Source: Solirubrobacteraceae bacterium
Lineage (GTDB): Bacteria > Actinomycetota > Thermoleophilia > Solirubrobacterales > Solirubrobacteraceae
Direction: 5' to 3'
Assembly (NCBI GenBank): GCA_016463765.1
Contig: JAEMQS010000007.1
Span: 1 to 64,000 of the forward strand
DNA length: 64,000 bases
The translations under genes were made by a program, and so were the position numbers. Below, piece after piece: positions 43,824 to 52,554 of this stretch. Positions within the stretch are counted from its first letter, which is position 1, and every line of letters begins with the position of its first letter. The notes under the pieces are model-generated. The model had not been told where the DNA came from. It ran no database searches and saw nothing but the letters and a program-made list of their open reading frames with translations.

Positions 43824-44216
43824 ATGTCACACAAGCTCAAGGACGAGCAGGGCTTTACGCTCATCGAGCTCCTCGTCGTCGTTCTCATCATCGGCATCCT
43901 GGCGGCTATCGCCCTGCCGACGTTCCTCAACCAGCGTGAGAAGGCGCAGGACTCGGGTGCGAAGAGCAACGCCCGCAACCTCGTCACGCAGCTGGAGACG
44001 TGCTACGCCGACGCGCAGGTCTACACCGGCTGCGACGTGTCCGACAGTGGCCTGGCCATCGGCAGCGGCGCCGGCGAGGTCAACTTCACGGCCCCGACGG
44101 CCCAGACGTACACCGTGACGGCCGTCTCGGCGTCCGGCTGCTCGTTCGTCATCAGCAAGCCCGCCTCGGGTCCGATCACCCGGACCTACTCGGGCTGCGG
44201 TACCGGCAGCTGGTAG
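43824..44216 (+). CDS. pilA: Type IV major pilin PilA
   Basis: 130 aa; ATG preceded by AGGAGGG (43808-43814), one of the strongest ribosome binding sites in the window. A short leader ends at DEQG, with cleavage before FTLIELLVVVLIIGILAAIALP: Phe1 and Glu5 are as in class IVa pilins. The globular part has four cysteines (LETCYADAQVYTGC, SGCSF, SGCGTG), probably two disulfides. Its own leader and a terminator right after it point to an abundant, separately controlled transcript. Confidence 0.93.
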   Translation: MSHKLKDEQGFTLIELLVVVLIIGILAAIALPTFLNQREKAQDSGAKSNARNLVTQLETCYADAQVYTGCDVSDSGLAIGSGAGEVNFTAPTAQTYTVTAVSASGCSFVISKPASGPITRTYSGCGTGSW

Positions 44217-44243
44217 TCCACAGCACCATCGCCTGACGTACCT

Positions 44244-44267
44244 GGAGCGGGCCCTCGGGCCCGCTCC
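44244..44267 (+). terminator. Hairpin terminator after pilA
   Basis: 10-bp stem GGAGCGGGCC/GGCCCGCTCC with loop CTCG, 27 bases after the pilA stop. It separates pilA from the minor-pilin operon. Confidence 0.75.
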
Positions 44268-44345
44268 TCGTCGTTCCATCGGTCATTCGGCCGTCATACC
44301 GGCCTCATGCTCAACCCGCTCCGCGCCACGCCGATGGGAGTGACG

Positions 44346-45686
44346 ATGGGACGCACGATCGTCACGAGACTGCGCTCGCTCCGGCACCGGTTCGCCAGTG
44401 AGTCGGGCGTCGCGCTCATGGAAATCATGATGTCGACGCTGGTACTCGGCGTCGTCTCCGTCGGTGTGGTCACGGGCATGGATGTCGCCCAGAACGTCAG
44501 CGGCAACCAGAAGAGCAAGGCGACCGCCGCGAACATCGCCGAGAGCGAGCTCGAGAAGCTCCGCGGCCTGACCATCGAAGAGCTGCAGACCGTGCAGGCG
44601 GGCGGCCCGACCACCAAGGTCGCCGGCAGTGTGACCTACACGATCACGCCGACCACGGCCTGGGTCGCCGACCAGCGCGGCACCACCTACGCCTGCGACG
44701 TCCAGGGCGGCAACACGTACATGCGCATCACCGTCACGGTGGCGTGGGGGACCAAGTCCAGCCAGCGTGTGGCGATCAACACCATCGTCTCGCCGGGCAC
44801 CCGCGGGGTCACGCGCACCTACGGCGCCCTGGCGATCCGCATGACCGACTCGACGAGCGGCCTGGGCATTCCCGGGGTTTCCGTGACGCTGTCGAGCTCC
44901 GGCCAGTCCAACCGCTCGGGCGTGACCGACAGCAACGGCTGCGTCGTGTGGAACTCCATCCCGGCGGCGACCTGGCAGATGCAGGCGTCGCGCACGAACT
45001 ACATCGACGCGGACGGCAACGAGACCCTGACGAAGGAAGTCAGCGTCGTCGGCGCCGACGTCACGTACAACGAGTACCAGATGTTCCCGGGCGGCCGGAT
45101 CTCCGGCCAGTTCCACAGCATGGTCGGCGCGACGCGCTACAACTCCGCGCCTGAGGCCTACGTCGTGACGAACGGGTCGGTGACGCGGGAGCTCACGATC
45201 CCCGCGGGGCAGACCACGTTCCAGACCCCGCCGCTGCGCGGCGACGTCGGGAGCTACAAGATCTTCGCCGGCGCGTGCACCGAGGCGGAGCTCGGCGCGA
45301 CCGTGCCCGGGACCTACAGCGCGACGGCAACAGTCGGGCAGACGAACGTCGACGTGCGCCTGCCGAGCTGGGACGTCGTCACCCAGGGCAACGGCTCGAC
45401 GGACAGCATGCGCGTCCGCATCGACGCGTGTCAGAAGACGTACTACCGCTCGACGCGAAGCAGCAGCACCCGCAGGGGCAGGCTCGACGATCCGGGCTTC
45501 CCCTATCGGTCGGGCAGCACCACGGTGTGCACGGACACCCAGTCGTCCTTCATCATCATCTTCCCGGTCAACGTCAAGCTCAACGGCACGGCCAACTTCG
45601 CGGCCGACACGACGCAGACCATGAACGTCCGGTGGTTCCCGCTGCTCGGCACGCCGATCAACCCGTCCTCGAGCGGCAGCTGCTGA
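44346..45686 (+). CDS. Minor pilin-like protein with Ig/carboxypeptidase-regulatory-like domain (PilV-like)
   Basis: 446 aa from ATG 44346, chosen for the GGGAG ribosome binding site at 44336-44340; ATGs at 44307 and 44334 are in frame. The prepilin site is ESG followed by VALMEIMMSTLVLG, with Glu5 present and a non-aromatic first residue. After the helix comes a pilin-like head, then a domain near residues 155-250 (IPGVSVTLSSSGQSNRSGVTDSNGCV, shortened) like carboxypeptidase-regulatory/SpaA folds, then further beta domains. It probably caps or decorates the pilus. First gene of a coupled minor-pilin operon. Confidence 0.82.
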   Translation: MGRTIVTRLRSLRHRFASESGVALMEIMMSTLVLGVVSVGVVTGMDVAQNVSGNQKSKATAANIAESELEKLRGLTIEELQTVQAGGPTTKVAGSVTYTITPTTAWVADQRGTTYACDVQGGNTYMRITVTVAWGTKSSQRVAINTIVSPGTRGVTRTYGALAIRMTDSTSGLGIPGVSVTLSSSGQSNRSGVTDSNGCVVWNSIPAATWQMQASRTNYIDADGNETLTKEVSVVGADVTYNEYQMFPGGRISGQFHSMVGATRYNSAPEAYVVTNGSVTRELTIPAGQTTFQTPPLRGDVGSYKIFAGACTEAELGATVPGTYSATATVGQTNVDVRLPSWDVVTQGNGSTDSMRVRIDACQKTYYRSTRSSSTRRGRLDDPGFPYRSGSTTVCTDTQSSFIIIFPVNVKLNGTANFAADTTQTMNVRWFPLLGTPINPSSSGSC

Positions 45687-46381
45687 TGCGCGCCCGGCTC
45701 TCCGACGAGCGCGGCTTCACGCTCCCTGAGCTGCTGGTCTCGGCCTCCGTCGGCGTCATCGTCGTCATGGCCGCGCTGACGCTCCTCGACATGAGCCTGA
45801 AGACGCAGAGCGACGCGTCGGCGCGCGTGGACTCCGTGCAGCGCGGCCGGTCGGCCATGAACGAGATCGGGCGGGCCATCCGCGCGCAGACGTGCATCGG
45901 CAACGGGCAGCCCGCGATCACCTCGGCGACGGCGACGTCGCTCGGGCTGACGACGAGCATCGCCGCCGACCTGACCCAGACGCAGGCCTACCAGCCGCTC
46001 CAGCTGCGGACGATCGCCTACGACAGCGTCAACCGGCGGATCACGATCGCCACGATCAACGGGAGCGGCGCCCCGCCGAGCACCACCTTCACGGGCGGCA
46101 GCACGACGCGCGTCGTCGCGGAGAACGTGCGCCTCGACGGGTCCACGCCGTTCCTGACCTACTACGGCCTCCAGGGCACCGGCCAGGCGACGCTCCAGCT
46201 CAACCCGGGCGCCGGTTCGCTGTCGCTGACCCAGCGCCACCAGGTCGTCCGCGTCGACGTCAACTTCCTGATCCGCAGCCGCGACGGCAAGGACGCGAGC
46301 CAGTTCACCCGGTACACCAATCGCTACTGGGTCCGCACCGCGGATCCGGCGGACATCAGCGCGGGAGCGGGTTGCGGATGA
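45686..46381 (+). CDS. Minor pilin-like protein (PilW/GspJ-like)
   Basis: 231 aa; ATG shares one base with the previous TGA. Prepilin site DERG before FTLPELLVSASVGVIVV, with Glu5. The globular part contains the SVQRGRSAMNEIGRAIRAQTC helix typical of PilW/GspJ pseudopilins, then beta-rich sequence ending in an aromatic RYWVRTAD segment. In other systems such proteins form the tip complex that primes pilus assembly. Confidence 0.85.
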   Translation: MRARLSDERGFTLPELLVSASVGVIVVMAALTLLDMSLKTQSDASARVDSVQRGRSAMNEIGRAIRAQTCIGNGQPAITSATATSLGLTTSIAADLTQTQAYQPLQLRTIAYDSVNRRITIATINGSGAPPSTTFTGGSTTRVVAENVRLDGSTPFLTYYGLQGTGQATLQLNPGAGSLSLTQRHQVVRVDVNFLIRSRDGKDASQFTRYTNRYWVRTADPADISAGAGCG

Positions 46382-47937
46382 TGCGTCGACTCAGGGCAGC
46401 GCGCAGTGACGAGCGCGGCTTCACGATGGCCACGGTCATGGGCGCGATGCTCGTGATCTCGCTGGCGACCGCCGGGGCGTTCGCCGCCACCACCGGAGAC
46501 ATCCGCGCCGGCACGGACGACGTGCAGCGCAAGCAGGCGTACGCCGCCGCCGAGGCGGGCATCCAGGCCTACGCCTACGAGCTGGGACGCGACCCGGACG
46601 TCTACATCCAGTGCACGCAGGCGCGCAGCATCACGGTCAACCAGCGTGTGGCACCGGGGGCCGCACGAACGTGGACCGCCGTGCCCAATGCAACCTCGCA
46701 GTTCGCCATCGAGATCCTGCCGGCGCCGGGCCGCTCGTCCTGCGTCGTCGACGACGAAAGCTCGATCATCGACCCGTCGACGGGCACCTTCCGCATCCGC
46801 GTCACGGGCCGCGCCAACCCGACGACGAAGGTCAAGCGATCGCTCATCGCGACGTTCCGCAAGCCGAGCTTCGCCAACTACGTCTACTTCACCGACGACG
46901 AGGGCTCGAACATCCGCTTCGTCACCGGCGACAACGTCAACGGCCCGCTGCACACCAACGACGACATCATCGTCTGCGGTCAGCCGCGGTTCGGCACCGC
47001 GCCGAGCGACCCGATCGAGATCGTCGGCGAAGGCTCGACGGGAGACGGCTGGACGCCGGATGGCGGATGCGCAGGCAGCCGCCCGATCGCGAACAACGTG
47101 CCGAACGTCGCGGCCCCGCCGTCGCCGTCCACGGTGGGCACCTGGGTCCATCCGACCCAGACGCTCGAGATGCCCGCGTCAAACACCGAGCTGCAGAGCC
47201 TGACGCTCAGCGGCTACCGGTTCCGCGGTGAGACGTGGATCAACTTCAACGGCACGACGATGACCGTCACCGGCACGCGTGAGGACGGCGTCGTCTACAG
47301 CAACACGACGTTGCCGATGCCGCCGAACGGGCTGATCTTCGTCAGCAACGTCAACTGCTCGGGGCCGTACAACCCGTCGAATCCGTACAACTCGGCGGTC
47401 AACGGCGCGGACCGGTGCGGCACCGCCTGGATCCAGGGCTCGTACGCGAAGAGCGTGACGGTCGCCGCCCAGGCCGACATCGTCGTGACGGGGAACCTCA
47501 CGCGCAGCGGCAACGTCGTCGCGGGGCTGATCTCCAACAACTTCATCCGGGTCTACCACCCGATCGTCGGCGGCAACTCGAGCTGCTCGTCCGGGTCGTC
47601 GAACGCCTCGAGTCCGCCCGCGGCGCACAACAAGGCCGGGCACCCGCTGAGCCTGCCGCTGCACAACGTGCAGATCCAGGCCGCGATCCTGTCGCTGCAG
47701 CGCAGCTTCACCGTCGACAGCTACATGTGCGGCCCGCGCCTCACCGGCGCGCTGAACGTCACCGGCGCGATCGCGCAGAAGACGCGCGGCGCGGTGGGGA
47801 CCAGCGCGAACACGGGGTACCTGAAGAACTACGTCTACGACACACGGCTGCGCTTCCGCACGCCGCCGTTCTTCCTCGATCCCGTGCGCAGCTCGTGGCG
47901 CCTGGCGTCGCAGCAGGAGCAGGTCCCGGCCCAGTAG
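46378..47937 (+). CDS. Minor pilin-like protein lacking Glu5 (PilX/GspK-like)
   Basis: 519 aa, ATGA overlap with the PilW-like gene. Leader ends DERG before FTMATVMGAMLVISLATAGAF: position 5 is Thr, not Glu, as in the tip pseudopilins PilX/GspK. The helix continues into RKQAYAAAEAGIQAYAYEL, a segment typical of PilX-like proteins. The very long beta-rich head (about 60-519) carries eight or more cysteines and asparagine/serine-rich loops, which suits a surface-exposed tip adhesin. It is the largest pilin in the window. Confidence 0.82.
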   Translation: MMRRLRAARSDERGFTMATVMGAMLVISLATAGAFAATTGDIRAGTDDVQRKQAYAAAEAGIQAYAYELGRDPDVYIQCTQARSITVNQRVAPGAARTWTAVPNATSQFAIEILPAPGRSSCVVDDESSIIDPSTGTFRIRVTGRANPTTKVKRSLIATFRKPSFANYVYFTDDEGSNIRFVTGDNVNGPLHTNDDIIVCGQPRFGTAPSDPIEIVGEGSTGDGWTPDGGCAGSRPIANNVPNVAAPPSPSTVGTWVHPTQTLEMPASNTELQSLTLSGYRFRGETWINFNGTTMTVTGTREDGVVYSNTTLPMPPNGLIFVSNVNCSGPYNPSNPYNSAVNGADRCGTAWIQGSYAKSVTVAAQADIVVTGNLTRSGNVVAGLISNNFIRVYHPIVGGNSSCSSGSSNASSPPAAHNKAGHPLSLPLHNVQIQAAILSLQRSFTVDSYMCGPRLTGALNVTGAIAQKTRGAVGTSANTGYLKNYVYDTRLRFRTPPFFLDPVRSSWRLASQQEQVPAQ

Positions 47938-47968
47938 CGGCCCGGCACCACTCGTCCGCTGCCCGCCC

Positions 47969-47974
47969 TAGATT
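47969..47974 (+). promoter_or_regulatory. -10 element (TAGATT) for pilD
   Basis: 6 bases before ATG 47981, in the 43-base gap after the last minor pilin. Confidence 0.45.
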
Positions 47975-47980
47975 CGCCCC

Positions 47981-48736
47981 ATGGCTCTCGCGATCGTCGC
48001 CGCCGCCGTGGGTGGCCTGCTCGTCGGCTCGTTCCTCAACGTGCTGGTCTCGCGGGTCCCCAAGCGCGAGTCGCCGTTCGGCGGCCGGTCGAAGTGCCCG
48101 TCGTGCGGCGCGACCATCCGGGCACGGGACAACATCCCGCTCATCTCGTGGCTGCTCCTGCGCGGACGCTGCCGCGACTGCGGCGCATCCATCTCCGCCC
48201 GGTATCCGCTCGTCGAGGCCGGCACGGCGGTGCTCTACGGCGTCACGGTGGCCGTGCACTACGACGACACGACGCTGCTCGTCCTCGGACTCATCCTCGT
48301 GACCTTCCTGATCCCCATCGCGGCGATCGACCTCGAACTCCAGCTCATCCCGAACCGGCTCACGCTGCCCGCGGCGATCATCGCGGTGGTCGTCGGCACC
48401 GCCATCGACCCCGACGGTGAGATCGAACGCCTCATCGCCGGCGCGGCGGCGGCGTTGTTCCTCGGCCTGCCCGCGCTCATCAACCCGCGGGGGATGGGGA
48501 TGGGGGATGCGAAGCTCGCCGGCGTCATGGGTCTGTATCTCGGCGCGCCCGTCGGACCTGCGCTGCTCATCGGCCTGGCCACGGGCGTCGTCGTCGGCAT
48601 CGGTGTCGTCGCGAGCCAGGGCATGTCGGCCGGGCGGCGCACCCGCATCCCGTTCGGCCCGTTCCTGGCCTTCGGCGCCGTCGTCGCGATGCTGGTCGGC
48701 CAGGGCATGGTCGACTGGTACGTCGACACCTTCTAG
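47981..48736 (+). CDS. pilD: Prepilin peptidase (A24 family)
   Basis: 251 aa. An integral membrane aspartyl protease that cuts the leader from PilA and the minor pilins, and usually methylates the new N-terminus. Zinc-site cysteines CPSC (39-42) and CRDC (64-67) are intact, as are the catalytic Asp117 (AAIDLELQLIPN) and Asp176 (GMGMGDAKLA). About eight TM helices. Length and motifs are those of a full bifunctional enzyme. Confidence 0.95.
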   Translation: MALAIVAAAVGGLLVGSFLNVLVSRVPKRESPFGGRSKCPSCGATIRARDNIPLISWLLLRGRCRDCGASISARYPLVEAGTAVLYGVTVAVHYDDTTLLVLGLILVTFLIPIAAIDLELQLIPNRLTLPAAIIAVVVGTAIDPDGEIERLIAGAAAALFLGLPALINPRGMGMGDAKLAGVMGLYLGAPVGPALLIGLATGVVVGIGVVASQGMSAGRRTRIPFGPFLAFGAVVAMLVGQGMVDWYVDTF

Positions 48737-48885
48737 GCGTCGCCGCGGAGCGACTCGTCGCACCCGCTAACACACCGGAATCCGGAAGTGGGGGTGGACG
48801 GACGGATGGCCTAGTGGCCTTGCGTTGAAGAAACGCGCACGTGTGGACGATCACCACGGACAGCGGCCCCCGTCCGCTCCCTCCG

Positions 48886-49947
48886 ATGCAGATGAAATCC
48901 CGCGGATCCAATCGTTCAATCGTCGGCCTTGAGGTCGACCCCGGCTCCGTGTCCGCAGCCGAGGTCGAGGTCAACGGCAGCATCACCGTCCGCCGTGCCG
49001 CTGTGGCCCAGCTGCAGCCCGGCGTCGTCCGCGACGGCGAGGTCGCCGACGCGGAGTCGCTGACCGCCGTCCTGCGCGAGATGTGGAAGACGCACAAGGG
49101 CCTGGGCAAGCACGTGCGCGTGGGCGTCGCCAACCAGCGCATCGTCATGCGCTGGGTCGAGCTTCCGCCGATCGAGGACGTCAAGCAGCTCGACGCCGCC
49201 GTGCGCTTCGCCGCCCAGGACGCCGTCCCGATGCCGCTTGACACCGCGGTGATCGACTGGCAGAGCGCCGGGATCGTCGAGCGCCCCGACGGACCGAAGC
49301 TCCGCGTCATGATCGTCGCCGCGCGGCGCGACATGGTCGAGCGTGTGCTCGACGCCGTCCGCGCCGCCGGCCTGAAGGTCGACGGCATCGACCTCTCCGC
49401 GTTCGGGATGATGCGTGCGATCCCGACCGACAACGTCGCCCCGACCCTGTACCTCAGCGTCGGCGGCATGACCAACCTCGCGGTCGCCGAGAACGGCACC
49501 TGCCTCTTCACGCGTGTCTCCGGCAGCGGCATGCAGGGCATCGCCGTCGAGCTCGCCGAGCGCCGCGGCCTGACCCTCGAGCACGCCCGCGCCTGGCTGA
49601 CGCACGTCGGCATGACGCTGCCGGTCGAGGAGATCGAGGGCGACCCCGAGATCATCGCCGACACGCGGATCGCGCTGGAGAGCGGCGTGCAGCGCATCGC
49701 CGGCGAGGTGCGCACCTCCCTGGACTTCCATCAGGCGCAGAGCGAGCAGGCGATGACCGCGCCGGTCGAGCACGTGATCCTGACCGGTCCCGCGACGTCC
49801 GTCGGCGGCTTTGCCGACGCGATCAGCGACGCCCTCGGCATGCCGGTCGACGCGCGGGCCGTCTCCGCGGCCCGTGACGACCTCGACGTTCCCGGCGGCA
49901 GCGTGACCGTCGCCGCGGGCCTCGCGGTTCAGGAGTTCCCGGTATGA
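48886..49947 (+). CDS. pilM: Type IV pilus assembly protein PilM
   Basis: 353 aa from ATG 48886; GTG 48841 and ATG 48892 are alternatives. Actin-like fold: IVGLEVDPGSVSAAEVEV (first phosphate loop), the LPPIEDVKQLDAAVRFAAQDAVP segment characteristic of PilM, TLYLSVGGMTNLAV (second phosphate loop) and HVILTGPATSVGGFADAI. PilM forms a cytoplasmic ring with the N-terminus of PilN and links the ATPase to the membrane complex. The 149-base gap upstream contains a small GCGTT/AACGC hairpin, but no clear promoter. The stop overlaps the pilN ATG. Confidence 0.9.
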   Translation: MQMKSRGSNRSIVGLEVDPGSVSAAEVEVNGSITVRRAAVAQLQPGVVRDGEVADAESLTAVLREMWKTHKGLGKHVRVGVANQRIVMRWVELPPIEDVKQLDAAVRFAAQDAVPMPLDTAVIDWQSAGIVERPDGPKLRVMIVAARRDMVERVLDAVRAAGLKVDGIDLSAFGMMRAIPTDNVAPTLYLSVGGMTNLAVAENGTCLFTRVSGSGMQGIAVELAERRGLTLEHARAWLTHVGMTLPVEEIEGDPEIIADTRIALESGVQRIAGEVRTSLDFHQAQSEQAMTAPVEHVILTGPATSVGGFADAISDALGMPVDARAVSAARDDLDVPGGSVTVAAGLAVQEFPV

Positions 49948-50690
49948 AGGCTGTCAATCTCATCCCGCTCGACGCGCGGCGGGGCTCCGACGCGCCCAGC
50001 CGTTCGGGCGGCGCCGTCTACGGCGTCCTCGGGATCCTCGGCGTGCTGGCCGTGCTCGCCGTCGTCTACGGCATGAGCGCCCGGAGCCTCAGCACCCAGG
50101 AGCAGACGCTGCAGCAGCTCCAGGCCGACGGCGCGACCGGCGCCGGCGCGGCCGCCGCGCTGCAGCCCTACGTCCGCTTTGGCCAGATCGCCGACGAGCG
50201 CGAGCAGACCGTCATCACCATCGCCGGCCAGCGCTTCGACTGGGGCCTGGCCATGCGCGAGATCGCGCGGGTCCTGCCCGACGAGGTCGACCTCCTGTCG
50301 GTCGACGGCCAGCGCCGCGGCACGACCCCGGGGGCGACCCCCGAGGTGGCCGGCGCGGCCGCTGGGGCGCCGCAGATCACCCTCATCGGCTGCACGACAT
50401 CGCAGTCGTCGGTCGCGCTGCTCATGGCGCGACTGCGTGCGATCGCCGGTGTCGACCGCGTCAAGCTGGAGTCCTCGACCAAGGGTGAGGCCGGAGGCGG
50501 CGGCGGAACCGGCTCGACGGGCGACTGCCGCGGCGGCAACCAGAACAAGCCGCAGTTCACCATGATCGTGCTGTTCCGCAGCGACGACCCGGCCGCGCAG
50601 GCCGCCACGGCCGCGCCCGGCGCGGCGCCCGCCGCCGCGACCGGCGATCCCGCCGCGGCGACGTCCGGCACCGAGGAGGGCGCGTCGTGA
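49944..50690 (+). CDS. pilN: Type IV pilus assembly protein PilN
   Basis: 248 aa. The N-terminal cytoplasmic motif MKAVNLIPLDARRG is the conserved PilM-binding peptide of PilN. One TM helix (about 25-45), a coiled-coil stretch (LSTQEQTLQQLQAD) and a ferredoxin-like domain with QRFDWGLAMREIARVLPDEVDLLSV. Two cysteines (IGC, GDC) flank a Gly-rich loop. The C-terminal tail of about 35 residues is Ala/Pro/Thr-rich and probably disordered. Overlaps pilO by 4 bases. Confidence 0.9.
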   Translation: MKAVNLIPLDARRGSDAPSRSGGAVYGVLGILGVLAVLAVVYGMSARSLSTQEQTLQQLQADGATGAGAAAALQPYVRFGQIADEREQTVITIAGQRFDWGLAMREIARVLPDEVDLLSVDGQRRGTTPGATPEVAGAAAGAPQITLIGCTTSQSSVALLMARLRAIAGVDRVKLESSTKGEAGGGGGTGSTGDCRGGNQNKPQFTMIVLFRSDDPAAQAATAAPGAAPAAATGDPAAATSGTEEGAS

Positions 50691-51448
50691 CCAGCCAGGA
50701 CCGCACCGTGATCATGCTCGTGCTGTGCGTCGTGCTCGCGGGCGCCGGCTGGTTCCTCGCGATCAAGCCCAAGCGCGCCGAGGTGGCCGAGGTCACCACG
50801 CAGGTCGAAGTGGCGCAGCAGGCGGCCGACCAGGCCGCGGCCAGCGCCGCGACCGCCCGTGCCGCCAAGGCCGCGTACCGCGACGACTACTCCACGGTGA
50901 CGCGCCTGGGCAAGGCCGTCCCGGTCGACGACGACGTCGCATCGCTCGTCTACCAGCTGGAGACGACCGCCGAGGGCACCGACATCAACTTCGAGTCCGT
51001 CACCGTCGCCGAGGGCGTGGCCCCCGTCGCCGCCGCCCCGGCCGAGGGCACGGACGGCGCCGAGGGCGAGGACGGCGCTGCCGAGGGCGCCGAGGCGGAG
51101 ACCGCCGCCGGCACGCTGCCCGGGCAGGTCACCGAGGTCCCGATCACGCTGACGTTCGACGGCGGGTACTTCGACATGACGCGCTTCCTGCGCAAGATCG
51201 ACCGCTACACGCTGATCCGCGGCAACGACGAGATCGACGTGCGCGGCCGGCTGCTCGCGGTGAACTCCGTGAAGCTCTCGCCGGGCAGCAAGGGCTTCCC
51301 CGACGTGCAGGCCGAGGTCACCGTGTCGGCGTACCGCGCGCCGCTGCCCGAGGTGGACGGCCAGGGTGCGACTGCCGCTGCCGGCGCGACCCCCGCTGCC
51401 ACGGGCGCGACTCCCGCTTCGACCACCGCCGGAGGTGATGCTCAGTGA
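50687..51448 (+). CDS. pilO: Type IV pilus assembly protein PilO
   Basis: 253 aa, GTG start overlapping pilN (GTGA). TM helix about 8-26 (VIMLVLCVVLAGAGWFLAI), a coiled coil (about 30-70), then a ferredoxin-like domain interrupted by an acidic Ala/Glu/Gly linker (about 110-142) that ordinary PilO lacks. The core segments LVYQLETTAEGTDINFESV and GGYFDMTRFLRKIDRY are typical. Ala/Thr/Pro-rich tail. PilN and PilO form the alignment heterodimer outside the membrane. Confidence 0.88.
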   Translation: MTSQDRTVIMLVLCVVLAGAGWFLAIKPKRAEVAEVTTQVEVAQQAADQAAASAATARAAKAAYRDDYSTVTRLGKAVPVDDDVASLVYQLETTAEGTDINFESVTVAEGVAPVAAAPAEGTDGAEGEDGAAEGAEAETAAGTLPGQVTEVPITLTFDGGYFDMTRFLRKIDRYTLIRGNDEIDVRGRLLAVNSVKLSPGSKGFPDVQAEVTVSAYRAPLPEVDGQGATAAAGATPAATGATPASTTAGGDAQ

Positions 51449-52530
51449 CGTTCCTACGTGGACTGGGGCAGGATCTGATCGACAAGCGCCTCTGGCCGAT
51501 CGCGCTGGTGCTCGTGGTCGCGATCATCGCCGCGCCGACCGTGCTCGCGCGCGGTGGCGGCAGCGACGCGGTCGTGCCGACCGCCTCCGCGCCGGCCGAG
51601 GGCCTGCGCGCCGCGGTCGTCGAGACCGCGGAGCCCGGCGACGGCCCGACCGAGGGCTCGCTGCGCAACCCGTTCTTCGATCCGCCCGAGGAAGAGGACC
51701 CCGCGGCCGCCGGCCAAACCGTCGCGACTTCGACGAAGCCTGCGGACACCGCGTCCGGGACCGGCACCGCCGGCGGCAAGGGCACCACCGACACGACGTC
51801 GTCCGGCACATCGGACGGCACCTCGGGCACGGGGACCACGGACCCGTCGACCACCGGCGGCGACAAGGACTCCAGCGGCGACACCACCGACTCCTCCTCG
51901 AAGGGCAGCGGCGAGAGCGGGTACGACCTGAGCATCCGCTTCGGCCTCCTGTCCGACGAGGGTGAGCTTGAGACGAAGAAGGACCTGCCGCGCCTGACCC
52001 CGCTGCCGACCGCCGACGCGCCGCTGTTCGTCTACATGGGCGTGCTGTCCGGTGGCAAGACGGCCGTGTTCCTGCTGGGCGACGGCATCGCGTCGACCGA
52101 GGGTGACGGCACGTGCCGCCCGTCGGAGACGCTGTGCGAGACGCTCGAGCTCGACAAGGGTGAGACGCAGTTCCTCACGGCCGCCGCCCCCGCCGTCGAG
52201 GGCGAGGCGCCGCCGCAGTACCAGCTCGACGTCGTCTCCCTGACCAAGCGCGGATCGGGCAAGGCGAGCGCCTCGAAGGCGAGCAAGGCCGCGAAGGCGC
52301 GCAAGGCCAAGAAGGCGGCGAAGGCCGCCAAGGCAGGCCGAAGCGAGGTCCGCAAGGCCCGCAAGCGCGGGGCGGCCGAGACCCTCGACCGCTACCGCTA
52401 CGACGCGGCGTCCGGGGTCATCCGGCGCCTGACGCTCAAGCAGCGGGCCCGGGCTCGGGCGAGCACCTCGTCGAGCCTGCGCGTGCGCCGCACGGGCACC
52501 GTGATCGCCAGCGGCGCGCTCCCGGGCTGA
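51445..52530 (+). CDS. PilP-position membrane protein of the pilus operon
   Basis: 361 aa, GTG start overlapping pilO. TM helix about 18-36, then NPFFDPPEEEDP (a motif that in PilO/PilP-like proteins precedes the periplasmic domain), an 80-residue Thr/Ser/Gly/Asp-rich linker, a compact beta domain (about 155-265; LFVYMGVLSGGKTAVFLLGDG) and a Lys/Ala-rich stretch (KASKAAKARKAKKAAKAAKA, about 275-300) before a short C-terminal domain. It sits where PilP is in Gram-negative clusters, but no secretin PilQ is present. The basic stretch could bind wall polymers. Not a clear family member. Confidence 0.75.
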   Translation: MTFLRGLGQDLIDKRLWPIALVLVVAIIAAPTVLARGGGSDAVVPTASAPAEGLRAAVVETAEPGDGPTEGSLRNPFFDPPEEEDPAAAGQTVATSTKPADTASGTGTAGGKGTTDTTSSGTSDGTSGTGTTDPSTTGGDKDSSGDTTDSSSKGSGESGYDLSIRFGLLSDEGELETKKDLPRLTPLPTADAPLFVYMGVLSGGKTAVFLLGDGIASTEGDGTCRPSETLCETLELDKGETQFLTAAAPAVEGEAPPQYQLDVVSLTKRGSGKASASKASKAAKARKAKKAAKAAKAGRSEVRKARKRGAAETLDRYRYDAASGVIRRLTLKQRARARASTSSSLRVRRTGTVIASGALPG

Positions 52531-52538
52531 CGCCGTCC

Positions 52539-52544
52539 TAGACT
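52539..52544 (+). promoter_or_regulatory. -10 element (TAGACT) for aroC
   Basis: 10 bases before ATG 52555, in the 24-base gap after the pilus operon. Confidence 0.5.
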
Positions 52545-52554
52545 GCGGCAGGCA

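Noticed and set aside
48737-48885. tRNA or known riboswitch in the gap before pilM
   Set aside because: A small GCGTT/AACGC hairpin and GGCC repeats are present, but no T-loop, anticodon arm or riboswitch core could be found.
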